Counted from the stretch's first letter, positions 34,995 to 44,382 are shown. The stretch: 64,000 nucleotides of DNA from Aerococcus urinaehominis (GCF_001543245.1 NZ_CP014163.1:496001-560000); one strand, 5' to 3'. Numbers and translations are program-made. The notes: generated by a model not told the origin, from the sequence alone.

Positions 34995-36806
34995 TTATTG
35001 CGGAATAGTAATTGCTTGACCTGGCAAGATTAGTGCCTGTTCGTTTTCAAAACCATTAGCAGCTACCAAATCATCTAAGCTAACGCCATTGTTTTGGGCA
35101 ATCCGATAAAGATTATCGCCTGCTTGAATAGTATAAGTTTGTTGTACTTGGTTGCTAGTTGGTTGAGAAATCGTATGGCTAGCTGGCTGCTCTTGAACCG
35201 GATTGGTTACCTCTGGTTGATCTACATGCGCATTAATTGCTTGACTAGGCTGGCTAGCAACCGGCTGTCCAGTAAAGTTTAGGGCTTGACCCAAGTAAAT
35301 CTGGTCAGATTCTAAACCATTCATGGCCTTTAGTTGGTCCACAGTCAAACCATTTTGCCGGGCAATTTTCCACAAGGTGTCCCCTGGTTGAACTGTATAA
35401 GCTGAGCCAGTCGCTTGACTAGGCTGGCTAGTTACCTGACTGCCACTAGTAAAAACTTGGCCAGGGTGAATCAGGTTAGAGGTTAGACCATAGCGGGCTT
35501 TCAGTTCGCTCACGCTGGTTCCCAATTCTTGGGCAACCGTATAGAGGCCGTCGCCTGCTTGGACGGTATAAGTCTTAGAGCTATTAGCTTGACTAAGTTG
35601 ATTTGGCTGGCTTGTTTGACTAGCAGCTGCTGAAAAGACCTGACCAGGATGAATTAAGTCAGATGTTAAACCATAGCGGGCTTTTAATTCGCTCACACTG
35701 GTGCCCAACTCTTGGGCAACCGTATACAAACCATCACCGGCTTGGACGGTATAGGTCTTAGTAGACTCACTTTGACCAGCTTGGTTAGCTTGGCTAGTCT
35801 GTCCAATTTGACTACCAGAAGTTGAGAAAACCTGACCGGGATGAATTAAATTAGATGTTAGACCATAACGGGCCTTTAATTCACTAACGCTGGTGCCTAA
35901 CTCTTGGGCAACCGTATACAGGCCGTCACCGGCTTGAACTGTATAGGACTTGCTAGATTTAGCCTGGCTTGGTTGCGTCACTTGACCAGCTTGGCTAGCA
36001 GCTGCTGAAAAGACCTGGCCAGGATGGATTAAGTCAGATGTTAAGCCATAACGGGCTTTTAATTCACTAACGCTGGTGCCTAGCTCTTGGGCAACCGTAT
36101 ACAGGCCGTCACCGGCTTGGACGGTATAGTTTTTTTCCCCATGTGACTTTTGTCCTGCTGACGCCGGTTTACTATTTGAAGTCAAGGCAACACCTGGCAC
36201 ATCAAATCGGGTAAGCTGATTCGCTTGAATAATACTATTCAATTTACGACCATATGATGTATCAGTTGCATAACGGCCGGTTAACCAAGCAGTCGCATCC
36301 TGGTATGATTTAGTATTGCTTTTCCAAGCGCCTGCATAGTAGTTGGCATTAAAGCTGGGACCATTTTTCAAAACACCTACATAGTCAATCAATGACTCCC
36401 GGTATGATGGATATTGGCGGAAACCGTCAACAATGGCATAATAGTTTCCTGACCCATCATCTTCTAAGGTTTTAAAATTAGCAGTTTGACCCTTATAAGC
36501 ACCCTTGATACCAAATAGGTTATTATAAGGTGCTTGCGACAGCTGACTCGATCCCCAACCTGATTCTAATACAGCTTGGGCAATCATGACTGAAGCATAG
36601 AGGTCATTTTGACTAGCCAATTCTTGGGCGTGACCGGTAATTTTGTTTAAGAAGTTAACCTGGTGGCTAGCTAGATTGGTATATTGGTAATCTTTGGCTT
36701 GTACTTGGTTCATTTCTTGGCTAGCAGTGTGGACTGCTAGGGCTGATCCTAAAAGGATAGCACTCGTTGTGAGCGCCTTTTGATAATTTTTTTGCTTGGA
36801 TGTCAT
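34995..36806 (-). CDS. secreted glucosaminidase-type peptidoglycan hydrolase with six LysM domains
   Basis: A 603-residue autolysin. Residues 1-38 are a signal peptide (basic start, hydrophobic SAILLGSALAVHTAS, cleavage near VQA-KD). A GH73-like glucosaminidase domain spans about 48-205, with IAQAVLESGWGSS carrying the likely catalytic Glu81. LysM domains: 226-267, 287-328, 351-392, 412-452, 469-511 and 557-602, joined by S/Q/T/A-rich linkers. The first four are nearly identical (GDGLYTVAQELGTSVSELKARYGLTS) and alternate in a two-unit pattern. LysM 5 and 6 are diverged. It would bind and cut wall glycan during growth or cell separation. The AGGAGG lies about 14 nt from the ATG, which is unusually far. 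Confidence 0.94.
   Translation of the reverse strand: MTSKQKNYQKALTTSAILLGSALAVHTASQEMNQVQAKDYQYTNLASHQVNFLNKITGHAQELASQNDLYASVMIAQAVLESGWGSSQLSQAPYNNLFGIKGAYKGQTANFKTLEDDGSGNYYAIVDGFRQYPSYRESLIDYVGVLKNGPSFNANYYAGAWKSNTKSYQDATAWLTGRYATDTSYGRKLNSIIQANQLTRFDVPGVALTSNSKPASAGQKSHGEKNYTVQAGDGLYTVAQELGTSVSELKARYGLTSDLIHPGQVFSAAASQAGQVTQPSQAKSSKSYTVQAGDGLYTVAQELGTSVSELKARYGLTSNLIHPGQVFSTSGSQIGQTSQANQAGQSESTKTYTVQAGDGLYTVAQELGTSVSELKARYGLTSDLIHPGQVFSAAASQTSQPNQLSQANSSKTYTVQAGDGLYTVAQELGTSVSELKARYGLTSNLIHPGQVFTSGSQVTSQPSQATGSAYTVQPGDTLWKIARQNGLTVDQLKAMNGLESDQIYLGQALNFTGQPVASQPSQAINAHVDQPEVTNPVQEQPASHTISQPTSNQVQQTYTIQAGDNLYRIAQNNGVSLDDLVAANGFENEQALILPGQAITIPQ
35403..36131 (-). repeat. tandem LysM-coding repeats, two-unit block duplicated
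   Basis: Four LysM-plus-linker units of 61-64 codons. Units 1 and 3 share LTSDLIHPGQVFSAAASQ; units 2 and 4 share LTSNLIHPGQVF followed by TSGSQ. Blocks 1+2 (35757-36131) and 3+4 (35403-35756) are therefore paralogous, indicating duplication of a pair. Confidence 0.88.
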
Positions 36807-37002
36807 TTTGGACTGAATATCCTCCTAATTTGTGATTCATGGGTCAATCTTACCATATCCAATAAGACTTGGAACTCACAAAAAGATAAACTTTTCCCTA
36901 TTTAGTAATATTTTAATATTCGTAATGAATCTGTAATGAAAGCTTGCTATAATATATTTTATATATGGCCGAATGCTAGGCAAAATTACTAGGAGGATGC
37001 TC

Positions 37003-37572
37003 ATGATCGCCAATATTACCCAAATCACCCAAGCGATTATAAAAAGTCAGGTTAATCCAGGCGACCAGGTATTAGATGCTACCCTGGGAAATGGTCATGA
37101 TAGTCTAGCCTTAGCCAGGCAAATAGGTAGAGAGGGAAAGCTTTACGGTTTTGATATCCAATCCCAAGCCTTAGCTAATACTGAGCAACGCCTAACCGAC
37201 AATAAATTAGGAAATGTACCTCACCAGTTCTTCCTTGCTTCACATAGCCAAATCAAGGACTATTTACCTGACCAATGCCAATTAAAACTAGTTATATTTA
37301 ATTTAGGCTATCTTCCCAAGGCTGATAAAACGATTATTACCCAAGCCGATTCTACTTGTCAGGCCATAAGCCAGTGCCTCGATTTACTTGCCAACAAAGG
37401 CCTTATTTTAATTGCCAGTTATCTTGGCCATCCAGGTGGCCAGGCTGAACATGGTGCCATTAAGCAACTTTTAGCCAATATTGACCAAGCACATTTTAAT
37501 GTTGGCGAATTTAATTTTTTAAACCAGGCCAACCAGCCACCCAAATTATTTATTATTGAAAGGAAAAAGTAA
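37003..37572 (+). CDS. class I SAM-dependent methyltransferase (YtqB/rRNA methylase type)
   Basis: A 189-residue methyltransferase. The SAM-binding motif LDATLGNGHDSLALA is near 26-40, and the later FNLGYLPKADK (NxGxLP) near 98-108 is typical of the YtqB-like rRNA methylase group. The C-terminal segment PPKLFIIERKK completes the fold. I chose the ATG at 37003: AGGAGG ends 6 nt before it, whereas the earlier ATGs lie on or ahead of that site. An extended -10 (TGC-TATAAT) precedes it. The stop overlaps the start of the next gene by one base. Confidence 0.88.
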   Translation: MIANITQITQAIIKSQVNPGDQVLDATLGNGHDSLALARQIGREGKLYGFDIQSQALANTEQRLTDNKLGNVPHQFFLASHSQIKDYLPDQCQLKLVIFNLGYLPKADKTIITQADSTCQAISQCLDLLANKGLILIASYLGHPGGQAEHGAIKQLLANIDQAHFNVGEFNFLNQANQPPKLFIIERKK

Positions 37573-38249
37573 TGCCTCTAAAAAGCTTCAGCCAAATTGC
37601 CCTCTACTTGTGCTTCTCCTTTACGGTCTGCTTACCGGTTCTATTTGACTTCTGCCGTATTGATATGATGTCCTGGCCAATTTATCTGCTAGCCCTCATT
37701 TTAACCGCCAGCTACTATTTAATTTTTAACCTCTGTAGCCAACAATATTACCTGCATTGCTTGCATGAATTTAAACACTTCCTGCTTCTAGATGTTGTAT
37801 GTCTTGGCTTAATATTGATCTTTGCTAAATTAGCTTCTCTAGGCGTCGCTTTTTCTCTGCTAATTGCCCTATTAATTATCCACACAGTTATTCTTAGCGA
37901 TACTATGGCCCCCTGTCTAAGTCAGTTTGTTTTTTCCGCAGTGATTCTAGGCCTAATCAACCTTTACGAAATTGCCCATCTTGATTTAAGCTTGATCGGT
38001 CTAAATTTTGCTTTACTCCTACTAAACTTTGCCTTTTTGCTTATTCTCAGCTTAGTGGGCAAGGTTAAAATTTCCCCTACTTTTAGCAAGGGACAATATA
38101 TACTTATTGCCTGTTTGAGCTTCATCTTAGGACTAGTGCTCCTAAATATGCAAACCAGCCTTTCCTGGTTACAACAAATCAGTTTGCTAGCAGCTTACAT
38201 TGTCACTTTTATCCTGGCAGTTGCTAATAAGAAAATATTATCTAAATAA
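37572..38249 (+). CDS. hypothetical polytopic membrane protein
   Basis: I do not recognise a family. The 225-residue protein has about seven hydrophobic segments: near 7-30, 36-55, 66-84, 88-106, 113-132, 137-158 and 175-220. It has charged residues only in short loops and no signal peptide or known motif. Translation is coupled to the methyltransferase gene by a TAATG overlap, so the two are co-expressed. A bidirectional terminator lies beyond its stop. Confidence 0.75.
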   Translation: MPLKSFSQIALYLCFSFTVCLPVLFDFCRIDMMSWPIYLLALILTASYYLIFNLCSQQYYLHCLHEFKHFLLLDVVCLGLILIFAKLASLGVAFSLLIALLIIHTVILSDTMAPCLSQFVFSAVILGLINLYEIAHLDLSLIGLNFALLLLNFAFLLILSLVGKVKISPTFSKGQYILIACLSFILGLVLLNMQTSLSWLQQISLLAAYIVTFILAVANKKILSK

Positions 38250-38279
38250 AAAAAGGCCCGCAACGGGGCCTTTTTTATT
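38248..38279. terminator. bidirectional terminator between the membrane-protein gene and cspA
   Basis: AAAAAGGCCCG and CGGGGCCTTTTTT pair around CAA with one bulged G; T-tracts on both strands serve the two converging genes. Confidence 0.85.
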
Positions 38280-38479
38280 TAGTCTTTAGTTACGTTAACT
38301 GCTTGTGGACCACGTTGGCCAGCTTCAATTTCAAAGCTAACTTGTTGTCCTTCTTCAAGAGTTTTGAAACCTTCTCCTTGGATAGCGGTAAAGTGTACAA
38401 ATACATCTTCTTGACCTTCACGCTCGATAAAGCCAAAACCTTTTTCAGCGTTAAACCATTTAACTGTTCCTTGTTCCAT
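38279..38479 (-). CDS. cspA: cold-shock protein (CspA/CspB family)
   Basis: A 66-residue single OB-fold RNA chaperone. RNP1 KGFGFIE is at 13-19 and RNP2 DVFVHF at 25-30, both complete. It begins with [13 protein letters not shown], the usual start. AAGGAGG is 9-10 nt upstream of the ATG, and a small palindrome GTGCAAGTGCAC lies just upstream of it. The 190-nt gap above it (38480-38669) is AT-rich and probably holds a long 5' leader, as is common for csp genes; no other gene is seen there. Confidence 0.97.
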   Translation of the reverse strand: MEQGTVKWFNAEKGFGFIEREGQEDVFVHFTAIQGEGFKTLEEGQQVSFEIEAGQRGPQAVNVTKD

Positions 38480-38669
38480 TATAAATATCCTCCTTGTGCA
38501 CTTGCACGTATTGATTGGAGATTTTGCTAGTGTAAAAACAGTTGAAATATCGCTGATGCTTAGTTTTAACTCTCATCTTCATAAAATCATTAAACGTTTT
38601 TTCTATCAAAATAACCATGAATAATCATAACACTTAATATTTTTACCTGCAAGCAATATGGCTCAGAGC

Positions 38670-39350
38670 CTACATATGCCCCATTTCTTTTAATGAAATA
38701 AAGTCTAGGCCCCCCACAATAATGTGGTCTAAAACTTCAATGCCAATTAATTCTCCATTAGCAATTAGCCTTTGGGTAAAGTTAATATCTGCTTGAGAAG
38801 GACTAGGATCCCCAGATGGATGATTATGACCCACAATCAAGCGAGCGGCCGCTAACCTAACTCCCTCCCTAAAAATCTCTCTCGGATGAGCGACACTCAT
38901 ATTAAGTGAGCCAATAAATAGAGTCTGGTAGCGAATAATTTGATTTTTGGTATTAAGGTACATCACATGAACCTGTTCTTGCTGAAATTCATGTAATTCA
39001 GATACAAAAAATTGGCCAGCTTGATCAGTTGATGTTATTTGTCCCATCTTTTCCTGGCTAGCACCATAAATGCGCCGGCCTAATTCGATAGCCGCCCGTA
39101 ACTCGACTGCCTTAGCCGGACCTATCCCTTTAATCATTAAGAGATCCTGGTAAGTCGCCTGTTTAAGAGCATAGAGGCTATTAAAAGATTTTAAAATATC
39201 CATGGCCAAATGCAAAACAGATCGGTTTTTGCTACCTGACCCTAATAGGATGGCTAAGAGTTCATAAGTTGCTAGGGACCTCTCCCCATTAATCACTAAT
39301 CTTTCTCGCGGTTTCATTTCATTAGGTAGTTCATGAATTTTAGGTAACAT
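38670..39350 (-). CDS. radC: RadC family JAB-domain protein
   Basis: A 226-residue protein. The N-terminal half has a helix-hairpin-helix-like GIGPAKAVELRAAIELG, and the C-terminal JAMM/MPN+ metal site is VGHNHPSGDPSPSQAD. RadC was once linked to DNA repair, but its true role is unsettled; the JAMM site suggests a metallohydrolase. I chose the ATG at 39350, 5 nt after GGAGGG; the earlier ATG overlaps that site. It lies 84 nt after the HAD gene, downstream of valS. Confidence 0.94.
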   Translation of the reverse strand: MLPKIHELPNEMKPRERLVINGERSLATYELLAILLGSGSKNRSVLHLAMDILKSFNSLYALKQATYQDLLMIKGIGPAKAVELRAAIELGRRIYGASQEKMGQITSTDQAGQFFVSELHEFQQEQVHVMYLNTKNQIIRYQTLFIGSLNMSVAHPREIFREGVRLAAARLIVGHNHPSGDPSPSQADINFTQRLIANGELIGIEVLDHIIVGGLDFISLKEMGHM

Positions 39351-39433
39351 GGCTTCCCTCCTCATCTATAAATACGAGAAAGAGGAGGGATTTTTCTTTT
39401 TCCGGTTTAAAGCCTAAATGCTATGTACTAAAA

Positions 39434-40078
39434 CTAATTAATAAATGGTAGGCCATCATCAAGGTCTACGACAATGGCCTTGGTGCGGTGGAGATCATCG
39501 TCATTAGGCGCTTGCAAATCAGGCACCATGATTACCTCAATACCGGCTCGCCAAGCTGCCTCAACACCTATTGATGAATCTTCAAAGACAATGGCCTGGT
39601 CACCTGTTAGTCCAGTTTGTTCTAAGCAGGCCAGATAGATATCTGGTGCGGGCTTAGGCTCCGCTACATCACTCGCTGTAATCAAACCGTCAATATAATA
39701 GTCAATACCAGCCGTTTTCAATAATTGTTCCGCAATATGCCGCCTAGAGCTAGTGGCAACATAACACAGAATTTCCTGTCCCTCTAAGGTATGGAGTACC
39801 TCCATCAGACCTGATTTAACCTGAGTTTTTGAATTAGCAATTAAACGTTCATAGTGACTATAGGCCTGATTAAAAATCTGGTCTCCCAATTCAGGACTGC
39901 CTGCAATTTTTGCAAAGCCCAGCTGGGTTTCTTCATCACTTTTCCCTACAAAATCTAGGTAATCCTCCTGGTTAAAGTCAATCCCATGTTCAGCAAATGC
40001 GGCCTGGTTGGCCTGGAAATAGCTACGTTCCGTATCAAACATGGTCCCATCCATGTCGAAAATCACGAGTTTTTTCAT
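39434..40078 (-). CDS. HAD-superfamily phosphatase (beta-phosphoglucomutase-like subfamily)
   Basis: A 214-residue hydrolase. Motif I is FDMDGTMFDTE at 7-17, with both catalytic Asp; motif II is YVATSSRR near 100; a Lys is near 140 in AEPKPAPDIYL; motif III is IVFEDSSIGVEAAWRAG. The helical cap after motif I (about 18-85) is the subfamily type. The substrate is unknown; small sugar phosphates are usual. It starts 12 nt after the valS stop, so it is co-transcribed with valS. Confidence 0.9.
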   Translation of the reverse strand: MKKLVIFDMDGTMFDTERSYFQANQAAFAEHGIDFNQEDYLDFVGKSDEETQLGFAKIAGSPELGDQIFNQAYSHYERLIANSKTQVKSGLMEVLHTLEGQEILCYVATSSRRHIAEQLLKTAGIDYYIDGLITASDVAEPKPAPDIYLACLEQTGLTGDQAIVFEDSSIGVEAAWRAGIEVIMVPDLQAPNDDDLHRTKAIVVDLDDGLPFIN

Positions 40079-40090
40079 GGCTTAATCCTC

Positions 40091-42730
40091 TTATTTCTTT
40101 AACTCAGCAATTCGCTCCTGGGTAGCAACTAGCTTAGCTTGATAGTCGCGTCCCTTTTCGCGTTCACCATTGACCACGGCTTCAGGGGCATTGTTGACAA
40201 ATTTCTCATTGGCTAATTTTTTCTCAACTCGGTCAACTTCTTTTTGCCATTTATCTAATTCACTTTCGAGACGGGCAATCTCGGCTGCGATATCAATAAA
40301 GCCAGCCAAGGGTAGATAAATCTTACCTCCTGTAAAGAAGAGAGTTACAGCCTGGTCAGGCACTTGGATATCAGTTGCCATTTCTAACTGATCTGGATTA
40401 CAGAAGCGTTCAATATAAGCCTGGTTGTCTACCAACATGGTTAGCGTCGCTTGATCATCTGCCTCCACTAGCATATCGATGGCTTTGGATAAAGCTACAT
40501 TTTGTTCATTGCGGGCTTGACGCACAGCACGAATCAGAGAAATTAACTGGTCCATGCTCTTGGCTGCTGCCTCATCCACCTGGTCAGCCTGATAGCTAGG
40601 ATAAGCTGCTGTCACAATCGACTCCCCTTGATGAGGGACATGTTGCCAAATTTCTTCGGTCACAAAAGGCATAATTGGATGTAATAAACGCAGGATATTG
40701 TCAAGAGTATAAGCCAACACACTGCGTGTCGTTAACTTGGCTGCCTCATCATCACCATTAAGCACCTCTTTAGACATTTCAATATACCAGTCACAGAAAT
40801 CATCCCAAATAAAGTGGTAGAGAATATCGCCGGCAATACCAAATTCAAACTTATCGAAGTTATCAGTAACTTTTTGGATGGTGTGGTTGAGATGGGTCAA
40901 AATCCACTTATCAGCAATTGAATCGACTCCTGATAGGTCAATTTCTTCATAGGTCAAGCCATCTAAGTTCATTAAGGCATAGCGGGAAGCATTCCAAATC
41001 TTATTGATAAAGTTCCAGGCCGCCTCTAAACGGTCTGTATTATAACGAATATCTTGACCTGGGGTTGAACCAGTCGCTAGGAACCAGCGTAGCGAATCGG
41101 CTCCATACTCATTAACCACATCCATAGGATCAACACCGTTACCTAATGACTTAGACATCTTACGCCCCTGACTATCCCGAATTAGACCGTGGATTAGCAC
41201 ATTTTCAAAAGGTGCTTGTTCAGTAAATTCCAAGGATTGGAAAATCATCCGTGAGACCCAGAAGAAGATAATATCATAGCCTGTTACTAGGGTATTGGTT
41301 GGGAAATAGCGTTTAAAATCAGCCGAATCGGTATCTGGCCAACCCATAGTTGAGAACGGCCATAAAGCACTAGAAAACCAGGTATCTAACACATCTTGCT
41401 CTTGGTCCCAGTTTTCAGCATCAGCTGGTTCTTCCATACCAACATATACTTGGCCGGTTTCCTTATGATACCAAGCTGGAATCTGGTGACCCCACCATAG
41501 TTGACGTGAAATTACCCAATCATGGACATTTTCCATCCAAGATAGGAAAGTTTGTTCAAAACGTTCAGGATAAAAATCTACTCTTTGGTCGGTATCCTGG
41601 TTAGCAATCGCGGCTTTAGCCAATTGGTCCATCTTTACAAACCACTGGGTTGATAAGCGTGGCTCAACAACGGCGTCAGAACGTTCAGAGTGACCGACTG
41701 AGTGGGTGATATCTTCCGTTTTAATCAAGAAACCTTCAGCCTCTAAATCTGCAACAATAGCTTTACGGCAATCTTCTCGCGTCATGCCTTCATACTTGCC
41801 AGCTTGGCTATTCATGGTAGCATCAGGGTTCATCACATTAATACGCTCTAAGTCATGGCGGTTACCAACCGCAAAGTCATTAGGATCATGGGCGGGTGTA
41901 ATCTTAACCACACCAGTCCCAAAGTCCATATCAACATAATCATCAGCTACAATTGGGATTTCCCGACCAACTAGAGGTAAAATAACTGTCTTACCCACGA
42001 GGTCTTGGTAGCGGTCGTCCTTAGGATTAACTGCTACAGCTGTATCTCCTAGCATCGTTTCAGGTCGAGTGGTCGCCAATTCTAAATAGCCAGACCCATC
42101 TGCTAAAGGATAACGTAGGTGCCAAAAATGCCCTTGGTCTTCTTTATAGACAACTTCAATATCTGATAAGGCAGTTTGGAAAACCGGGTCCCAGTTGATA
42201 ATATACTCACCACGGTAAATATAGCCCTTGTTATAAAGGTCAACAAAAACGCGCCGCACAGCCTCATTCAGACCTTCATCTAAGGTAAAGCGCTCCCGGT
42301 CATAGTCAACTGAAATCCCCATTTTAGCCCATTGGTCACGGATAGTTTGTGCATATTCTTCTTTCCATTCCCAGGTTTTTTCAATAAATTTCTCCCGGCC
42401 TAAGTCATAACGTGACAAGCCCTCTTCAGCTCTTAATTTTTCCTCAACCTTGGCCTGGGTGGCAATACCCGCATGATCCATGCCCGGTAACCACAGCGTA
42501 TCATAACCCTGCATCCGCTTTTGACGGATAATCATATCTTGCAAGGTTACATCCCAGGCATGGCCAAGATGCAGGCGTCCAGTAACATTGGGAGGCGGAA
42601 TAACAATAGAATAGGGCTCGGCCTCTGGATCCTCGCTAGGCTTGAAGACATCCTTAGCTAGCCAATCTTGGTAACGGCCAGCCTCAACTTCATTGGGCTG
42701 GTATTTCGTTGACATATTAATTTCTTGCAT
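40091..42730 (-). CDS. valS: valyl-tRNA synthetase
   Basis: An 879-residue class Ia synthetase. Motifs: [16 protein letters not shown] (HIGH) near 48-63, an editing domain with [13 protein letters not shown] and TPAHDPNDF, and [14 protein letters not shown] (KMSKS). An anticodon-binding domain with DWYIEMSK follows, then the C-terminal coiled-coil arm (about 810-879, rich in E/K/A). I chose the ATG at 42730, 8 nt after AGGAGA; the second Met (five codons on) is less well placed. A T-box leader and promoter lie upstream. Confidence 0.98.
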   Translation of the reverse strand: MQEINMSTKYQPNEVEAGRYQDWLAKDVFKPSEDPEAEPYSIVIPPPNVTGRLHLGHAWDVTLQDMIIRQKRMQGYDTLWLPGMDHAGIATQAKVEEKLRAEEGLSRYDLGREKFIEKTWEWKEEYAQTIRDQWAKMGISVDYDRERFTLDEGLNEAVRRVFVDLYNKGYIYRGEYIINWDPVFQTALSDIEVVYKEDQGHFWHLRYPLADGSGYLELATTRPETMLGDTAVAVNPKDDRYQDLVGKTVILPLVGREIPIVADDYVDMDFGTGVVKITPAHDPNDFAVGNRHDLERINVMNPDATMNSQAGKYEGMTREDCRKAIVADLEAEGFLIKTEDITHSVGHSERSDAVVEPRLSTQWFVKMDQLAKAAIANQDTDQRVDFYPERFEQTFLSWMENVHDWVISRQLWWGHQIPAWYHKETGQVYVGMEEPADAENWDQEQDVLDTWFSSALWPFSTMGWPDTDSADFKRYFPTNTLVTGYDIIFFWVSRMIFQSLEFTEQAPFENVLIHGLIRDSQGRKMSKSLGNGVDPMDVVNEYGADSLRWFLATGSTPGQDIRYNTDRLEAAWNFINKIWNASRYALMNLDGLTYEEIDLSGVDSIADKWILTHLNHTIQKVTDNFDKFEFGIAGDILYHFIWDDFCDWYIEMSKEVLNGDDEAAKLTTRSVLAYTLDNILRLLHPIMPFVTEEIWQHVPHQGESIVTAAYPSYQADQVDEAAAKSMDQLISLIRAVRQARNEQNVALSKAIDMLVEADDQATLTMLVDNQAYIERFCNPDQLEMATDIQVPDQAVTLFFTGGKIYLPLAGFIDIAAEIARLESELDKWQKEVDRVEKKLANEKFVNNAPEAVVNGEREKGRDYQAKLVATQERIAELKK

Positions 42731-42756
42731 CTTATCTCTCCTTATCTCTTCAATAA

Positions 42757-42950
42757 AAAAGACCCTATTCTGCCTTGCAGAATAGGGTGCAGTGCACGGT
42801 ACCACCTATTATTCACTCAATTGATAACGGTATGCACCGGACACTTGGTCAGTTCGCTAGCAACTATAAACAGTATCTGGGTGGGCTTGCACCAACTCCC
42901 ACTCGCTAAACCAGCATCCTGCCTAACCTCTAACGCAATCTTTTCAACTC
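42757..42950 (-). ncRNA. T-box riboswitch leader of valS
   Basis: T-box motif AGGTGGTACCGTGC (minus strand, 42794-42807). The terminator has a perfect 12-bp stem ACCCTATTCTGC/GCAGAATAGGGT (42762-42788) and a U-tract. Stem I with GTGGG/CCCAC pairing lies upstream. The Val specifier could not be placed with confidence by eye. Confidence 0.92.
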
Positions 42951-42979
42951 ATTTTATCATGACCTTATTAATTATTCAA
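42951..42979 (-). promoter_or_regulatory. sigma-A-type promoter of valS
   Basis: Minus strand: -35 TTGAAT (42974-42979), 17-nt spacer, -10 TAAAAT (42951-42956). It lies just after the rhodanese gene. Confidence 0.75.
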
Positions 42980-42986
42980 ACTAAGT

Positions 42987-43388
42987 CTAACGGCGTTTAA
43001 CCTTACCCTGCCAATTAGCCATACCACCTTTAAGAATGTAGAGCTGAGACTTATCATAGCCAGCTTTTCTCAGTAGACGGGCGGCTCGACTAGCTAAAAG
43101 GGCCCCATCATCGTACAAGTAAATCGGCTGGCGCTTATTAAAGCCAGGTGCGCCAGCTTGGTGGATTTGACTATAAGGTACATTCCGAGCGCCTAAAATA
43201 TGAGCTGACCGGAACTCTTGCGGCTCCCTAACATCAACAACCTGGGCCTGGCGCATACTAGCGGCAAAATCCTCTTGGCTAATTTCATTAGCAGCATTGC
43301 GACGTAAAAAATAAGATACTAACCAGTAAATACCGTAAGCAATAATAAAAATCCATAAAATTAAAGTAATCCATGAAAAAACAGACAT
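42987..43388 (-). CDS. membrane-anchored rhodanese-like protein without a catalytic cysteine
   Basis: A 133-residue YqhL-type protein. An N-terminal membrane helix spans about 5-27, then a rhodanese domain with VVDVREPQEFRSAHILGARNVPY at 50-72 and the closing ILKGGMANWQG. The active-site loop, usually C-x-x-G-x-R-S after the LYLY strand, reads YDDGALLASRAA (92-103), so the Cys is replaced; the protein has no cysteine at all. Sulfur transfer is therefore excluded, and a binding or scaffold role is likelier. It is last in the order gluP-glcK-rhodanese common in Lactobacillales. Confidence 0.9.
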   Translation of the reverse strand: MSVFSWITLILWIFIIAYGIYWLVSYFLRRNAANEISQEDFAASMRQAQVVDVREPQEFRSAHILGARNVPYSQIHQAGAPGFNKRQPIYLYDDGALLASRAARLLRKAGYDKSQLYILKGGMANWQGKVKRR

Positions 43389-43402
43389 TCATTCTTTCCC
43401 TT

Positions 43403-44371
43403 CTAAAGTAGAGTAAACGCTAAGGAGGCTGCCCCAATAACCCCGGCCTCAGAGCCCAGTTGCGCAATAGCTATCTGAGTTGATTCAGCTATTGCCGGAT
43501 AGGCTGCTTGTTTAAAGAGGGGCACTAACTTATCCAATAGATACTGGCCAGCATTAGCTACGCCGCCTCCAATTAATATGACTTGAGGATGGGTGACACT
43601 AGCCATTTGTCCTAGTGAGTGTGCTAGATAAGTTAAGCTAGTTTCCAAAGCATAGTCAGCAAAATCATCCCCAGCCTGAGCAGCTAGGACTAAATCGTAA
43701 CTAGTCACTTTTTGACCAGCTTGATAAGCAGCTGCTAGAGATGATGGTGCACCTTGCCAATCCTTATGTAAATCTGCGGCTAAACGCGCTATCCCATTAG
43801 CCGAAGCCACCGTTTCCAAACAACCTGTTTGGCCACAGGTACATTGGTAACCATCTGCTTGCGCAAACATGTGGCCGACCTCTCCAGCTGCGCCCATACC
43901 AACAACTAGATGGCCATCTACAATAACACCGCCACCAACACCTGTTCCCAGGGTGACCATGATTATATCGGGACAATCCTTAGCGGCGCCCAGGAATTGC
44001 TCGCCCATAGCTGCGACATTAGCATCGTTTTCAATGGCGACCGGCAGTTGACGGCCCAGGCCCTCCTGAATGGCCTGCCTAACAGGTTGGCTGTCCTGCC
44101 AATTTAAGTTGTAGGCCCCCTTTACCTGGCCTAGATCGTGGTCAATGGTACCAGGCGACCCCATACCAATTGCTTTAATCTCATCCAAACTTAAATTAAG
44201 TTGACCTAGTCTATCTATAATAGTAGCTACAATGTCATTGACAATATGCTGACCTTGGTCGGAAACATCAGTAGGAATCGACCATTGGTCAAGTACTTGT
44301 CGCTGACTATCAACTACAGCTAATTTGACGCTAGTGCCGCCTAGGTCAATGCCAATAACTTTATCTGCCAT
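43403..44371 (-). CDS. glcK: glucokinase, ROK family
   Basis: A 322-residue kinase that phosphorylates intracellular glucose. Seen: IGIDLGGTSVKLAVVD (5-20), IENDANVAAMGEQ near 115-127 with the catalytic Asp, VTLGTGVGGGVI near 143-154, and the ROK zinc motif CTCGQTGCLE near 182-191 preceded by EVGHMF. The C-terminal ILIGGGVANAG completes the fold. It lies 11 nt after gluP and 14 nt before the rhodanese gene, forming one operon. With Zwf it feeds the oxidative pentose phosphate route. Confidence 0.95.
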   Translation of the reverse strand: MADKVIGIDLGGTSVKLAVVDSQRQVLDQWSIPTDVSDQGQHIVNDIVATIIDRLGQLNLSLDEIKAIGMGSPGTIDHDLGQVKGAYNLNWQDSQPVRQAIQEGLGRQLPVAIENDANVAAMGEQFLGAAKDCPDIIMVTLGTGVGGGVIVDGHLVVGMGAAGEVGHMFAQADGYQCTCGQTGCLETVASANGIARLAADLHKDWQGAPSSLAAAYQAGQKVTSYDLVLAAQAGDDFADYALETSLTYLAHSLGQMASVTHPQVILIGGGVANAGQYLLDKLVPLFKQAAYPAIAESTQIAIAQLGSEAGVIGAASLAFTLL

Positions 44372-44382
44372 AATCTAACCTC

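Noticed and set aside
35403-36131. Regularly spaced near-identical repeats could suggest a repeat array.
   Set aside because: They are in-frame LysM codons of 180-190 nt period, far longer than CRISPR repeats.
38650-38670. GGCTCAGAGCC hairpin after radC.
   Set aside because: The loop would be a single base and no U-tract follows.
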